Shown here: one piece after another, positions 32,189 to 44,415 of the stretch
Position numbering within the stretch: the stretch's first letter is position 1
Layout: every line of letters starts with the position of its first letter
Source: Polytrichum commune
Lineage: Eukaryota; Streptophyta; Polytrichopsida; Polytrichales; Polytrichaceae
Assembly (NCBI GenBank): GCA_950295325.1
Contig: OX485807.1
Location: 16,953,001 to 17,017,000, forward strand
Direction: 5' to 3'
DNA length: 64,000 nt
Notes under the pieces: model-generated
The model's database searches: none
What the model was told of the DNA's origin: nothing
What the model saw: only the letters and a program-made list of their open reading frames with translations
Program-made: the position numbers and the translations under genes

Positions 32189-32340
32189 TATCATAGAGGG
32201 CTTTCTATTCCAATACAAAATCATTATTTTCTCAGATTTTGCCACATGTTGTGCTCACATTCCGCTAAGACTCACTTGTATCCCACATGGAAATTACATT
32301 CCGCCACAGGTAAAGATGAAACAGAGAGCCCTCTACGGTA
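32189..32340. mobile_element. small TIR element (MITE-like), 152 bp
   Basis: Left end TATCATAGAGGGCTTTCTAT and right end (read on the other strand) TACCGTAGAGGGCTCTCTGT match at 16 of 20 positions. The TACCGTAG terminus is the same as in the 945-bp element next door, which suggests one superfamily. No coding capacity. Confidence 0.55.
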
Positions 32341-32791
32341 GTAACAGGTATTTAATTAAAAAGACTGACCACACACACACAAGGCCCAAACAACTCAAAT
32401 TTTCCTCTGCCATCAAAATTAAGGTGTATCATCTGTACTGCAATTCCAAAAATGTGGATGCTCAAGAATTTGTGTTATACAGATTCTAAGTCAGTATGTC
32501 ATTAAAACAAAGTATAGTGTAGTTTCCTCATAGTACTATATGACAAACTTTCTATTGTTATTATTATGAACTGTGGCTGATAAAAAAATTGCAGGTAGGC
32601 ACAATGAAGAAGTTGGTGAAGGGAAGGCGAAGTATTTGGGGTTGTCAGAGGCCTCATTGCGGACATTCGACATGCCCATACCGTGCAGTTTGAATACTCA
32701 CTTTGGACACGTGATGTGGAAGAAGATGCCATCACGGCATGCACGTCAATCATCGAAACTAGATTCATCAGCAAGGTCTTAGGTAAGCGTG
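32341..32791. other. unassigned intergenic sequence
   Basis: A (CA)n-like run at about 32370 and short open frames on both strands without recognisable motifs. Confidence 0.4.
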
Positions 32792-35098
32792 TGTGAGCAC
32801 AATTCCCCCTCACCCTTCGATTGCGTCCTAGTCCGGGTGAGGGTTCGTGAGCCACATTCGAATTAGCAAGTCACAAGTGCAAACAAGGAAGAGATTGGGA
32901 GAAGTGGTGTATATCACACCTTTGTCTTTCTTTATTAATCATTCAAGCATTTAAGAATACTAGCATTACAATGGAACATCCATGCGGAACTTCATCTAAT
33001 TCCTACCATAATTATCCCTAGCTTCCAATGTGTAGCCTTTGTTGTGTGGTTAATGCAGCAAGCAATGGTTGCAACACCTTCGCTCCAAGCCCAGTCTCCC
33101 TTCCTGGAGCACCATGTGTCCCGCCCCTCGCTTTGCTGCCGCGTAATCCATGGCCATTCCACCCTCCTGACATAATCTTAGTCACACACCAACTCCCTTG
33201 CACTATCAGTGGCACGAACCCCCATCCTCACCTGCTAGGCATCCTTGCATTCGGTCGTTATACCGATGCACTAAGCTGCTCAACCACCTGCACTCTTGCC
33301 ACGGTTGGTTTCAGCTTCCCCGGCAGCTTCAAGTTGGGATGCTCCTCCTTCAACCAGGGATCCGAGGTGTTGTTTGCACCTTGGCTCACTTTTCATATGA
33401 CACTTCCCAGTCGTGAACATCCCATTGCCTTGCTAATCTGCCTTGCTGGCAAGTGGCGTCAAATTCACCTTCCCCTGTGGACACTTCCACAACTCACCGC
33501 CGAATGCAGTGTCTTGCCTTCCCGAAGGCGATGTTTTAGAAGCCGGTTGTGAAAGAGAGGAGAATATCACCCCTTCAATTCCTCAGGGGTCTGGAGCCAC
33601 GAACCACATTGCGAGTCCTCGTTGGAATTCCCTGCACCCGTTGGCTTGCAGGGCCGCGGAGACACCAACCATCTGCCTTAAGCCCTCGCACCTCCTGCTC
33701 CGTTCTCCCTGCAATATCAAGTGATTGGTGCGAATTTGTACAATCTTGCTCATAGGAGATCCACCGTGCCGGTGCAGCTAATATGCCGTCTGGTTCCCAG
33801 AGAGCCAGGCTTGGGTGCAATCCAATTATCCAATCTTGCTTCCCACTTTAGGCCACCCAAACTTGACCGAGAGGTCACGCTCCCTGGGGACTTTCCGAAG
33901 CTCCCTCGAGCAGACCCGCAGCCGCAAGATGAATGTTGGGTTTGCTGATAGAAGCTATCTAGCGCTAAAGGAGAGGTGGCAACCCAATCAATCTTCTACG
34001 TAAAGCACACTAACAACCCTCTCGCACCGTTCTCAATACAGCTGATCAGTGGGGAGCCGGGATCCCAAACCTAGGAGTCTTCGGCAGTCTTCGGCAGTCT
34101 TCGTCTTCGTCTCCTCCGGCGATACGCTGACCTTGCACTGGCTAGCAATACCTGCAGCTCCCGGCCTCCGAATCCTTCTCACACCTTTCCCTGGTGGTTT
34201 CCGTTATGCTTGTTTCATCGCTTGCCCTCGTCCGATCACTCCTTTGCTAACACGCACGCCCCCTTGATCCCCCCGAACCTCTTGCTATTAGTCAGTCGGC
34301 TTCCGCCCCCAACCACTATCTTCGACACCAACTTCTAGCCATCCCGCTTCTCCCTCCGCAGCTTGTTCCCCCACAACCAGTCTTGTGCAGCGAGATCTAC
34401 ACCCTCCACACGTCCATCGAAAGGATGGGCCTACCCATAGTACCCCATGTTGAACCCTTCCACCAGAGGCCCACACCTCGGACTTGCTGTACCAACTCCT
34501 CCATTCCCATCATGACCCTCTGGAGTTTCACAGCCTAGTTGCTAACATCCACACACCCAACTTGAGCCAAGGAAGACCCCGAATGCAAGAAGGCTTCCTC
34601 CCGCTTCCCAGTCCGTTTCTCTCTACTCGTTCCCTCACCTACCTTCCATCTCTGCTGCGACCATTCTACGTTGAGGCAAGCCTAACCCTCTCTCACCTTC
34701 TCCGATCTCCTCCTCCTTCGACAGGGTTCTCGCCGCGTTCTATTCTTTCCTCTCCTACCCTTACATCTATTCCCAGTGAGACAGAGCTTGCCCCCCCTTC
34801 CTTCTCTCTCCTTTTCTCCCCTACTTCTCCTAAGTGCATTTTGGCAGGGCTTCGCCCTTTTGCTCCTCCTCTCTCTCCCTCTACCTCTAACAACTTGCAT
34901 AATGAGCTCTCTGCCTCCTACCTCCCGAGACCCCTCCAACCTCTACCTTTTTTCCCGGGTTGCCCGGCATCTTTCGGGCCGCCCGAGGAAAAAACGGGTT
35001 GAGACCTTTTCCCTTGGCCTCTCCCTCTTGCAACCCCCCTTCCTTTTTCTTCCATTGACTTCTTCTCCCCCTAGCCTCATAGATAAATAAAACTCATA

Positions 35099-35130
35099 GA
35101 TAGGTAGATGGATAGATAGATAGATAGATA
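35099..35130. repeat. GATA microsatellite
   Basis: GATAGATAGATAGATA-type repeat, slightly interrupted, lying between the CT-rich block and the tRNA-like unit. Confidence 0.85.
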
Positions 35131-35213
35131 AGACAAAGTAATCCACCATAACTGTTACCAAGTAATCACGCTCATGTTATGGTATAAGTTGTGAGTCGTT
35201 GTGGTTGTGGTCA

Positions 35214-35430
35214 CCAAGTCATGTTTCCTCGGTTGGTTGAGAGAGGGAAGTCGTACGACACTTAAGCGATCCGGGTTCGATCCCCATTGAGTTCGTTTGA
35301 CCGTTTAGTGTCTTACACATGACTTGGCTAGTGAATTCTAGGCATGAAATTAGTACCCAACCGACCGGCGCTTACCCATCCTCCTGAGCTATCCGTGTAA
35401 ATACCATTCAATAAATAACGGTCATCGTCA
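35214..35430 (+). mobile_element. tRNA-derived SINE-like unit
   Basis: GGTTGGTTGAGAG at 35231 resembles an A box, and GGTTCGATCC at 35274-35283 is a perfect B box, about 40 bp apart as in tRNA genes. The T stem pairs for only three of five positions, so it is not a working tRNA. The tRNA-like part is enclosed by an 11-bp perfect inverted repeat, CCAAGTCATGT (35214-35224) and ACATGACTTGG (35317-35327). The 3' end is not defined, and it lies inside the diverged LTR. Confidence 0.5.
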
Positions 35431-35896
35431 TGACCCCTCCTTTTATTCTATTGGTTTTTCTTGGTCCTCCTTTAAACCTACTTTTACTAGACTCCCCATA
35501 AAACGCTTATGCCTTATTTCCCTTTAATCCCCCTAAGGTTAAATTCTCTTTAAGCTCATAATCACCTTTGATCCTAATTTCACCGGGGTATTTAACACCT
35601 TACCTCTCCCATCCTTGCATACCGAACCTTTTCAATAATGTAAGTGGACCTAGCCTTCTTGTCTTCTAGTTTAGGGTCCCACCTTGCCTACTCACCAATA
35701 TTCCTTCTCCTCATTAATCCATGTGGTCACCTAGGCTAAAGTCCTAGTGGGAATGCACCAATACTTCCTCGTTTCTTCCGTAATGGCTTAAACCTTACTT
35801 AGCCTTATTAACCCTCTTTTGATTATTTTTTCGGTATTTACATGTGAGTGAGATTTTGCGCTCACATAATGCCTAATTTGGTTAATTATCTTCAAA

Positions 35897-36195
35897 CAGA
35901 CATCGAAGATAGAATTACCATAACTCGTGAAAATAAGGTGATTTGCATTGAAGATCTGGTCTGACAATCATGAGATAATTTTCGAAGATAGATGAGAAGG
36001 ATTCATGAAGATTGCAAGTTGTTTCATATTTTTCTGCCTTGTAAAAAAAATTCCACAATATTTCAAAGTGGAAAGTTTGTCCAACCCCCTACTAGTTCAC
36101 TAGATTCTTCTTACGCTGAACATGGTACTCCGCATTTCCATACAGAACATCACCTAAATCGGTTACCTCATGAGTACATTAACACTTGACTGCCA
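35897..36195 (-). repeat. inverted copy of the 28722-29010 repeat
   Basis: Reverse complement matches 28722-29010 along its length with scattered substitutions and small indels. It starts about 30 bp after the end of the diverged LTR. Confidence 0.85.
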
Positions 36196-39100
36196 TTGGC
36201 TACACTAAGTGTGCACGCATTGAAGTTGCCGCCGAGCCATGATCGGTTTTAGAAATGGCACTTCACCATTATGACGGCGGTTTAGTGCACAGCGAGAGGG
36301 TGGTTAACCGCTTATGGTATTTCTACCTTAGAAGATTCCATGTTTGGGTGGTGTATGGGTCACGTGTGGATTTAAAAAAGACAATCAAAATGTAACATGA
36401 TGTGTTTGAAAGAGATTGGATTACTTGCTCAAAGTTTTTTAATTACCAATCTAGGCTCAAGAGTGATTGGGGGCCTATTGAGGGAACGTGATTGAGGGCC
36501 TATTGGGGGAACATATGTAATCATTTGATAAGAAAGTGAGTGTGGTTGACAATGAATATGTAGAAATTTATGAGAAATATGGCTCTGGCCATGATTTGGT
36601 TTTGCTAATCATCTCACATTAATTGTGTGTTTCATACCCTATGGAAAGTGGATGTTGAGTTGAAACTGTCATTTTTAAGCCTTAAGACCCGTTTACCTTA
36701 GTAAGTGCAAGGTAAGTCCCATTTCCAAAAGTCTTAGCAAGAGGGGTCCACATCATGACAGAATTAGATTATTTCTTGGCCACTTGATGGCTCAAGTGCA
36801 AACTTGTGATTGCACTAAGGTAGATGGGTGTTAAATGGTTACTTTTCTCTACTAGCACACTTTTACTAGGATACAAAATATACAATTAGTATGAGATGCA
36901 TGATCTTAGCATTTAATCCAAATCGAGACCGTAACCATTTTTCTCGTAATTTCTAGAGCTTGTATGAATAGATACTCATGGAAGTGAAGATTCTTGTGCT
37001 ACTTAAGTGGTCATATAGATCCCCCCCCCCTCCGTTTTTTCCCCCCAATTATGTTGACTATTGAATCTAGAATAGTTATCATATTTTGAGCACAAAGTCC
37101 AAACTCTTTAAACACATTTCTTTTTGGTATGTGATTTGGAGTTACACCAATCCACATACCACTCAATATATAGGTGTCCAATTATGATAAATAAACAAAT
37201 TAGGCATGTCTCACTTAGTGCAAAGGAGAAGTCCTCGTGAAGGGGGTTACATTCTTAACATGTGCACAACCGCTTTCCATCTCTCAAGCATAGACTAGTA
37301 AATGTTGTTGCAGTGAATAACCTATTTGAGAGTCAATTCCCACTTGTCATGGGTAAATATCCACCTGTCCAAAGCAAAAATTCACTTAGAAGTGACATTT
37401 TCTCCAAATGGTTCACGTGCTTAAATGAATCGATGATCAAAAAGAGATTAATTTTTCTCTCCATTGTTGATTAGTGCCCCTCTATTTACCAACAAAAGCA
37501 AAAAAAATTATCTCACATTGTGACTCATGTTGAGACCACATCAACTTGGTGGCAAAGCCTTGGCGTATTCAATTTTTATTATTGAGTATATGGCGGATCC
37601 CCAGTACTTATGGCACGGGTATGGATGGCATGGATAAAATATACAACGGCCATGCATGGTGCATGACAAAAATCACAAATATCTAGAATGAGTTTGGATT
37701 GACATTTCAACGTTCCTCTTGTGCCAATCACTTGGTGTGCTTGAACGACAAGTGTGACAACGAATCAACACTACAATATGGAACCCTAAACCCTAAACCC
37801 TATTGAGGAATGGAGGACATCACAACAATAATGAATGGACACGCATCAACCCTACAATATGGGACAACTCTTATCCCTCTCGGATAAGCGTTGTGGCCTG
37901 ATTCTAAGCTTATTGTCTTTCATGCCTCTTTCATTACATTTTTATTGACTACAAGCAATCTAATGCTCCACCTTCAACATTTGTTAAGCATTAGTTTATC
38001 GTAGCATATGCCTCATAATAAGGTAGGTGACACTATTACGCACGTGACACCAAATATTGTATATAGTGTACACCAATTATGGTATTCAATGTCACTTACT
38101 AGTTGAAATTATGGAATGCTAAAACTCTATAAACGATGTAGTGAGAACAATCTTCATAGAAACATTATATATTTAAATACCACCTTTCTTATAATTGATT
38201 CATGAAATCTTGGATCATGTATTTCTACTAGCATTGAAGTCCTTTCATTTATTTGTTTCAACCATAGCCCTCTCATAACATTACTCAACGTTCAACTCTC
38301 ATTCTGTGGGCCCTCAAAACATACCGGTTGGATGATTGAAAAGTTACGCAGGGAGACTTAGATTCACATTGAACTCCCAACAACCCACTATTATATTCTA
38401 AGGTCCACATTCCTGAGTAATGTAATGCCCAATCATAGGAGCCTTATATTTATTCTCAACATTTTGAATTGTTTATTTGTATTACCTTTTAGCGCCTAAC
38501 AAGTCAAGTACAACACACAAGGTGTTGGAAGTATCAACAGATGGGTGTTCCCTGACTGTTGTGCTATGAAACTCTGCCTTTCATTTTATAGCATATTATA
38601 AGTCACAATACTCATCAATACAAGCACCACAATATACTTAGTGCTCACGAGTATTATGCATATATGAGGGCCATAGTCACAACACAACTCCAAGGCATCA
38701 TTTACAATTAAATTTAGTTGTTTTATTGTAGTAAAGCGATTGTGGACCCAAACATATTCCTAGAAGTTGGCAGTTTTTGTCTAGAAGGTTGAGATTCTTC
38801 AAGGAAGGTGCACGTTGTGAAACATTGATTTATGATTATGCCATGTTCACATCAAAGGCATTAGGTCATGGCTCTTAAATGATCATGATACCCGGCTTTT
38901 TGGATGAGAGCATACAAATTTCATGAACTATAGTCCAAAGTTTTTTTGGAGAGCGCAACTCCTTAGTATTAACCCGAATTTTCCCTACAAAATTGTTGTC
39001 CGGTCTATCTTTAAGAGCCATCCCAAAAAATTCCCTACAATCCCGATCAACATTTTCCATACTTGCCATATGGGATTCCATGTAGGGTTTTCATTCACTT

Positions 39101-40281
39101 AAGATGCTCTAGCTTGTGGTCCAAAAACACCCTCATGTAAACCTAAAGTGGGGGACCGTGACACTCTCAACCAAAGAGAATTCAAGGATTCTCAAGAGCC
39201 ATGGCTTAATGAGGCCCCTAGTTTCTTTGACCAAATTTTTTATTTTTCTCATATTCGATCCAATATTATTTATTAGACTCATATTTTTCTAGGGTTTCCA
39301 AGAACAATAATGTCGGTCATGTGTTCCAAGACTTTGCAATGTGACAAACATATGATCGCCATAATAAAACAAAACAGATTCCCACAGCATGTAAACTAGC
39401 CAACATTTGCCATTGAGCATCCATCCCAACAATCATCTTGCAAAATAAGTTTTTTTTATTATATATTTTTTTCTTTGATCGCCCATTGATTTTAAATAAA
39501 GTTCTGTGAATTTTTGTGAAGAAGTCGCACATATTTGTTGAGAGATATCGATTTGGCTATCATACACTATCATTTGTTTTGAAGCAACCTCTATAAGAGG
39601 GATGTGGTTTGTGGACAAAAAGGTCATTCAATTATACTTGCTCCCTTTGGAACCAACGCCTAGCAAATGTTTATATCTATCTATCTTAATGAGCCCTAAA
39701 ACTCTTAGATTTATCCTTCAAAACCTCAAACTTGTCCAGAGTTATATCCTCAATCTAAAGACCGATTGAGTTTCTTTTGATCATTTCACGCAACAAAAAT
39801 AATTTGAAAATGAGTACTTTTGTTCTATGTGACCTAAACAATAAGCAAACCTTCTCAATGCACTACTCATGAGTATTCATTTCATGATATGACAAACCGA
39901 ATAACTTCCGATGTGGGCAATCTCAACATGTTGATGAAAAAACAAATATTAAAACCAACAAATGTATTTACATAAACACAAGAACTCATGTCTTGTATTT
40001 TAAAAACCGTCAAGTACATGGCATCTTGCACGAAGAATGGAAACCTAGATACCCCAACTCTTGTAACTCCACGTAAACTTTACATTACTCAAGGTCATGG
40101 AAATGGTTGTAGCTAATATTTCTTCAACAACTACCATGTTTTGGAGACCTGTTTTGGTCAACCTACAGAATCACACAGCCATTACTCAAGTATACGAAGG
40201 AGCAAGAATCTTGAGTGGTTGTGAACGGAAGAAACATTTTCGAATTGGTGTTGCTATGTCAATGTATTGTGAATTCTCTCT
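36196..40281. other. long intergenic stretch downstream of the AP2 gene
   Basis: About 4 kb without a supported gene. It contains a short duplication GAGGGCCTATTG near 36470-36510, a C run at 37021, an interstitial telomere-like motif at 37783-37801 and a segment (38340-38470) weakly similar to 61190-61330. Open frames are short and motif-free. Confidence 0.5.
37783..37801. repeat. interstitial plant telomere repeat
   Basis: Nearly three units of CCCTAAA in a row. This is the Arabidopsis-type telomere repeat and supports a plant origin. It is too short to imply a telomere. Confidence 0.85.
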
Positions 40282-41421
40282 CTACAGGAATGCGCTGCTA
40301 TGTTGCATTCTAGAGGAATTGTCTATCTTGCCAGGTAGATCATTTGCGAACATGTATAATTTGGCAATACTATTTTCATCCTCGTGACTTTTGCTGTTAA
40401 TGTAACAACCTCGGTTTGCACCAAATAATTGAGATTCTAGTGACACAATGGCGTTCAATGGGTTGGGATCTACAAATTCAGTGTTGCTCACCGCATGATT
40501 CCTACTATTACTTTGGTTAGATGATGCATACATCAACATGCCCTGCATTTGAATCATAGCAGATTCCTCAAAACTAACACGATCACTGAAAGGAAGATAG
40601 CATAGCGTTGAAAGTTGATTGGAGTTGTCCATTGTGTGTTGCTCAAAAGACAGGATGGAATTAAGCGACGCATGTTCTACATGTTGATAATGCAATGCGG
40701 CAAGATCGTATGCTCGGGCAGCCTCCTCTCGTGTGTCGAAGTTACCAATCCATATCTTCTTCTTTCTTGGAAGCTTGATTTCAGCGACCCAAGGATGCTT
40801 TCGATCGGGACGCCACCGCACGCCTCTGTATTGTGCCTTGGGTCGATCGATTAGCTGGTCTAGCTCATGGACCATCTTCCGTATCATGGTTCTCTCAACA
40901 ACCCATGTCCGTCCACATCCTGGTCTTAGAAATTGCGTCGAATTGAGGTCATAGAAATCCGTCTGGCCTACCACATGCATTGGCATGTGTTTCGCGTGTA
41001 ACCACAATTCATAGGCTTGTGAGTACATCGAATTGGCAAAAGCTAATGCTTCTTGTACAGCTACAATCTCCGATTTCTTTTTCTGCGTAAATGCTTCAAG
41101 TGACGTTTTGAATGACCCACGTTCATCGTACGTACAAGAGTTCAATATCGTACGATGTTCGGGAGTCGCAGTCTGAGCGAGCTTCGAAAATGAAATGCCA
41201 TTACGATCATTTGTCCAATCAAACTGAAAGCCGACTGCTTCGTAGAGTGTCCTTGCTATATTCATGAACTTATGACTAACATTTGGTGGAAGCTTGTGCG
41301 CCTTGGGAACAAACAGAATGACAGAGACCAAGAAACAATGCTCCACCTGTGCGAGATTCACGACTTGATACGTGCCATTTTCAAGCCGAGTATGTATCTC
41401 AGTTGAGTTGCTGAGCTTCAT
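40282..41421 (-). CDS. AP2/ERF-domain transcription factor
   Basis: Intronless frame. The open frame runs from 41475 but its first ATG is at 41421, giving 379 residues. Residue numbers here follow the full frame. One AP2 domain at about 214-273: [45 protein letters not shown]. Val before Ala-Glu in WVAEI is DREB-like. The RGVR and WVAEI strand residues that contact DNA are kept. The N-terminal 210 residues (for example [29 protein letters not shown]) match no domain I know. The C-terminal tail is Asn/Ser-rich with no evident EAR motif. It probably acts in the nucleus as a GCC-box or DRE-type DNA-binding regulator. There are no coding neighbours within several kb. Confidence 0.85.
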   Translation of the reverse strand: MKLSNSTEIHTRLENGTYQVVNLAQVEHCFLVSVILFVPKAHKLPPNVSHKFMNIARTLYEAVGFQFDWTNDRNGISFSKLAQTATPEHRTILNSCTYDERGSFKTSLEAFTQKKKSEIVAVQEALAFANSMYSQAYELWLHAKHMPMHVVGQTDFYDLNSTQFLRPGCGRTWVVERTMIRKMVHELDQLIDRPKAQYRGVRWRPDRKHPWVAEIKLPRKKKIWIGNFDTREEAARAYDLAALHYQHVEHASLNSILSFEQHTMDNSNQLSTLCYLPFSDRVSFEESAMIQMQGMLMYASSNQSNSRNHAVSNTEFVDPNPLNAIVSLESQLFGANRGCYINSKSHEDENSIAKLYMFANDLPGKIDNSSRMQHSSAFL

Positions 41422-41475
41422 GTTGTATGCTTTGGCTTGGACCCGGATCGATGATGATCGATTATCAAGCTTCAA

Positions 41476-42182
41476 ACCACCATCTCAGTGACTTATTACC
41501 CAAAACCCATTATTAGTCATACCAGGAGCCCAAATGATCTTTCCTTCGTCCCATGTTTCTGTTCACTCTCGTCCCCAAAACCCCAGTGAAATGTTTCCCC
41601 AAGAAGAAGCTCTCAGTCAACATGCTCAAGCACTGTGCATCTAGATTGTTGACAATATTGAGAAGCCTTGTAGAAACTTCTACGTAAAACAATCAGGCGT
41701 AGCTGATTGTATTTCGCTAACGCATGTACCGCAATGAGAACATGGGAGATTCAACACAATGCAAGAATCAAACAAAAAGACTCTCAAGATCTCATCATAA
41801 TGAAGAGATCACAAGACACTATGTGAAGGACGAGGAGGGGGGGGGGGGGGGGGCAGCGCCAACAACGTCTAGAAAGCGTGCACATCGACATGTTTATATA
41901 CCTTCGCTTTGTTCTTATTCTATGCATAGGGAGCGGTGGTGGAAAAGTCTTGGAAACCATTTGACCCTCACCCTTCTTATAGTATAAAAGATATAGAAAG
42001 AAAGACATGCCCACTTGCTTTGAATTTGTAAGTAAGTATCGAACAAGTCGTGAGTGGGTGTGTGAGTGGGTGGTGGGTCCAATTTCATGACGGTTCCCAT
42101 ACGCTACTTTATGGATTCTCAATACCTATTGTGGAGGCACCTATTCCCGACCCCATTGGGAATCTACACGAAGCCAAGGGAC
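41476..42182. other. upstream region of the AP2 gene
   Basis: Contains a G homopolymer (about 41838-41853) and the TATA-like box at 41893-41900. No other gene is seen. Short frames on both strands are motif-free. Confidence 0.4.
41893..41900 (-). promoter_or_regulatory. candidate TATA box of the AP2 gene
   Basis: TATATAAA on the minus strand, about 470 bp upstream of the chosen ATG. If used, the leader would be long or contain an intron. Confidence 0.35.
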
Positions 42183-42185
42183 TTA

Positions 42186-42711
42186 GAGCCGCTTTACACC
42201 TAGAGGCCGGGCCAATTCACTTTGAGGTCGATTGCATGGAATTTCAACCCTTTTTGGGTTGGAGGCCGGCCTCAACTACACATTATAATAAGATTATAGT
42301 GGGGCCCAATTTTCCCAATTTATTGAATTAGCTCAGCTAATTCAATAAATCTAGCATAATCCAACGGATCTAGTATAATCTAGTATATATAGAGCCGTTC
42401 AAATTTCCACATGATCCATTGGATATGGTTTGTTGAAAAAATCATGTTTTAATTTTATATATATATATATTGAAATCTAATATTGGCCCTGAGGCCAAGA
42501 ATTGGCCTTCCATTTTGGGTGCACCCAATTCAACAAGCTCAAGCCGTGTCAGACCATGCATTTTTTGATTAAAAAATTCATACCACCAAATCGGCCCGGC
42601 CTCTAGGTGTAAAGGGGTTGGGGTCGATTTCAGCCTTTTAGCTAGTCACAAGTGAGGATTTCAAGCCTCTTACACAACGAATTGGTCCGGCCTCTAGGTG
42701 TAACGCGGCCC
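42186..42711. mobile_element. MITE with TTA target duplication, 526 bp
   Basis: Termini GAGCCGCTTTACACCTAGAG (left) and GGGCCGCGTTACACCTAGAG (right, other strand) continue to about 33 bp with few mismatches. They are flanked by TTA at 42183-42185 and 42712-42714. TTA duplication and GRGCCGC ends suit a PIF/Harbinger (Tourist-like) element. A third copy of the terminal sequence lies inside at about 42590-42620. No transposase frame. Confidence 0.8.
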
Positions 42712-42714
42712 TTA

Positions 42715-43785
42715 ATTTCGCTCACTTTGAAACCAATATTGCCATGACACATCTCTCTAGTTTGAGTCCTTAAGTGAGGAGGGATGAGCAGTTATGACAG
42801 ACTTTGCACATCGATAATATGTTCAGACCAAATTTTGGCTTCAAAAATTCACAGTATTTTTAATTTAAGGATTTAAAATTGATGAAAACTTTTCAGTCCT
42901 CCTGGTTTCTATCTTCCTACAAGGGAAAAAAATTCTCCGCTGTATACTTCTCCAGATCTAGCTTAGAACTCTTAAGTGATCGGTTATGTGTGCCTCTACT
43001 CTATTTACATTTAGCATGGCCTTTCATTTACAATAACGATCTTGGCCTTGGTATGGACGATTCTATGTAAGTTGGAAAACCCAAAATTCAATATTCTTAG
43101 ATTGAGCCTTTAAAATCCTATATCCTTTAAATAGTACTACACTATCTAGTTTGAAATATTAAAAGTGACCTCATCTTTCATTGGGTGTAGTAATATGATA
43201 TGCCCCCGAGGGTGGCACCTTTCATTAAAAACCAAGAACCACATGCGGTCACAACATACTTTAAAAAACCCCTATATACAAAAATTTTTTTTTTTTGAAA
43301 TCAAGCAATACACGTACAATTCCAATCATGTAAATGGGAAGCGCTATCATATGAGCGATGAGCAGTGAGCAGTAACTAATGAGCGGATTAGGGTGAGAAA
43401 AATTCAAGAAACATACCCATCACCATGGATTTGGTATCCTATTACCACATACTTGTAGCTCAAACATCAACACATGTTACATGCCGAAAACGAACTTGCC
43501 AATTGATTGCTCCAATTCATATGAACATTTGAAACAATGATGGAAGCTATAAAACAATGATGTTGTCGAAATCATTAGGGTTTAGGGATGTTAGACAATG
43601 CTCACACAAATCAATGTCCACTCTTAGTGGTTATTTTATAAAAACTAGATAGTTGCCACAAAAATAAAACATGTGCACATATGTACCAAGTCATGTGCAA
43701 GACCTCTTCATGCACCTATATTCTATTTTCTTCTATTTTTTATTATTCTCCTTATTATTACAAACATGAACATTACATTCATTTG
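42715..43785. other. unassigned intergenic sequence
   Basis: AT-rich with an interrupted T run near 43290, a cluster of GATGAGC/GTGAGC motifs at 43345-43395, and one GGGTTTAGGG. No gene supported. Confidence 0.4.
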
Positions 43786-44415
43786 CCTCTATATCCATGA
43801 ATGTCAAGATACGAAGATCATAATGTTTACATCTACTTCGCCTTGGAGGTATAATGACGGTTGCTAACCATATCACCTTAGACTCGGCATACACAGGGAG
43901 AATCAATTGATGAGGGGGGACATCGCTTCATTTTTCTACACACAATATCCATGAATGTTAAGATACGAAGATCATAATGTTTACAACTACTTCGCTTTGG
44001 AGGTATAATGACGGTTGCTAACCATATCACCTCAAACTGGGCATACACATGGAGAATCAATTGATGAGGGGGGACATCGCTTCATTTTCCTATACAGAAT
44101 ATCCATGAATGTCAAGATACGAAGATCATAATGTTTACAACTACTTCGCCTTGGAGGTGTAATGACGGTTGCTAACCATATCACCTCAAACTCGGCATAC
44201 ACAGGGAGAATCAATTGATGAGGGGGAACATCGCTTCTTTTTTCTACACAGAATATCCATGAATGTCAAGATACGAAGATCATAATGTTTACAACTACTT
44301 CGCCTTGGAGGTGTAATGACGGTTGCTAACCATATCACCTCAGACTCGGCATACACATGGAGAATCAATTGATGAGGGGGGACATCGTTTTGTTTTTCTA
44401 CACACAATATCCAAA
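43786..44415. repeat. 154-bp tandem repeat, about four copies
   Basis: GATACGAAGATCATAATGTT recurs at 43809, 43962, 44116 and 44270. Each unit runs from ATATCCATGAATGT through TGACGGTTGCTAACCATATC to GACATCG. The fifth copy is cut after a few bases. Minus-strand frames repeat with the array and are not genes. Confidence 0.95.

Larger units (their letters stand above)
32792..35866 (-). repeat. diverged solo LTR of the young gypsy family (minus strand)
   Basis: Right end read on the minus strand: TGTGAGCGCAAAATCTCACT, like TGTGAGCCCAAAATGGTGCC of the family. Left end read on the plus strand: TGTGAGCACAATTCCCCCTC then GCGTCCTAGTCCGGGTGA, the family-conserved 3' end. About 3.1 kb, longer than the 2244-bp and 1715-bp relatives. 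Its middle is a CT-rich block (about 33.0-35.0 kb) with long low-complexity frames that I do not consider genes. No matching target duplication was found (GCGTG versus TAATG), so it is old or rearranged. Confidence 0.65.

Noticed and set aside
33028..35090. Long plus-strand frames rich in Pro, Ser and Leu
   Set aside because: The sequence is CT-rich and several frames are open at once on both strands; it lies inside a diverged LTR, so composition explains them.
35231..35300. Functional tRNA gene
   Set aside because: The B box is perfect but the T stem pairs at only three positions and no acceptor stem forms; a tRNA-derived SINE-like unit fits better.
37783..37801. Chromosome end
   Set aside because: Under three telomere units, with unrelated sequence continuing on both sides; an interstitial motif.
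43786..44415. CRISPR-like array
   Set aside because: Units are about 154 bp and repeat along their full length with no unique spacers; it is an ordinary tandem repeat in a plant genome.
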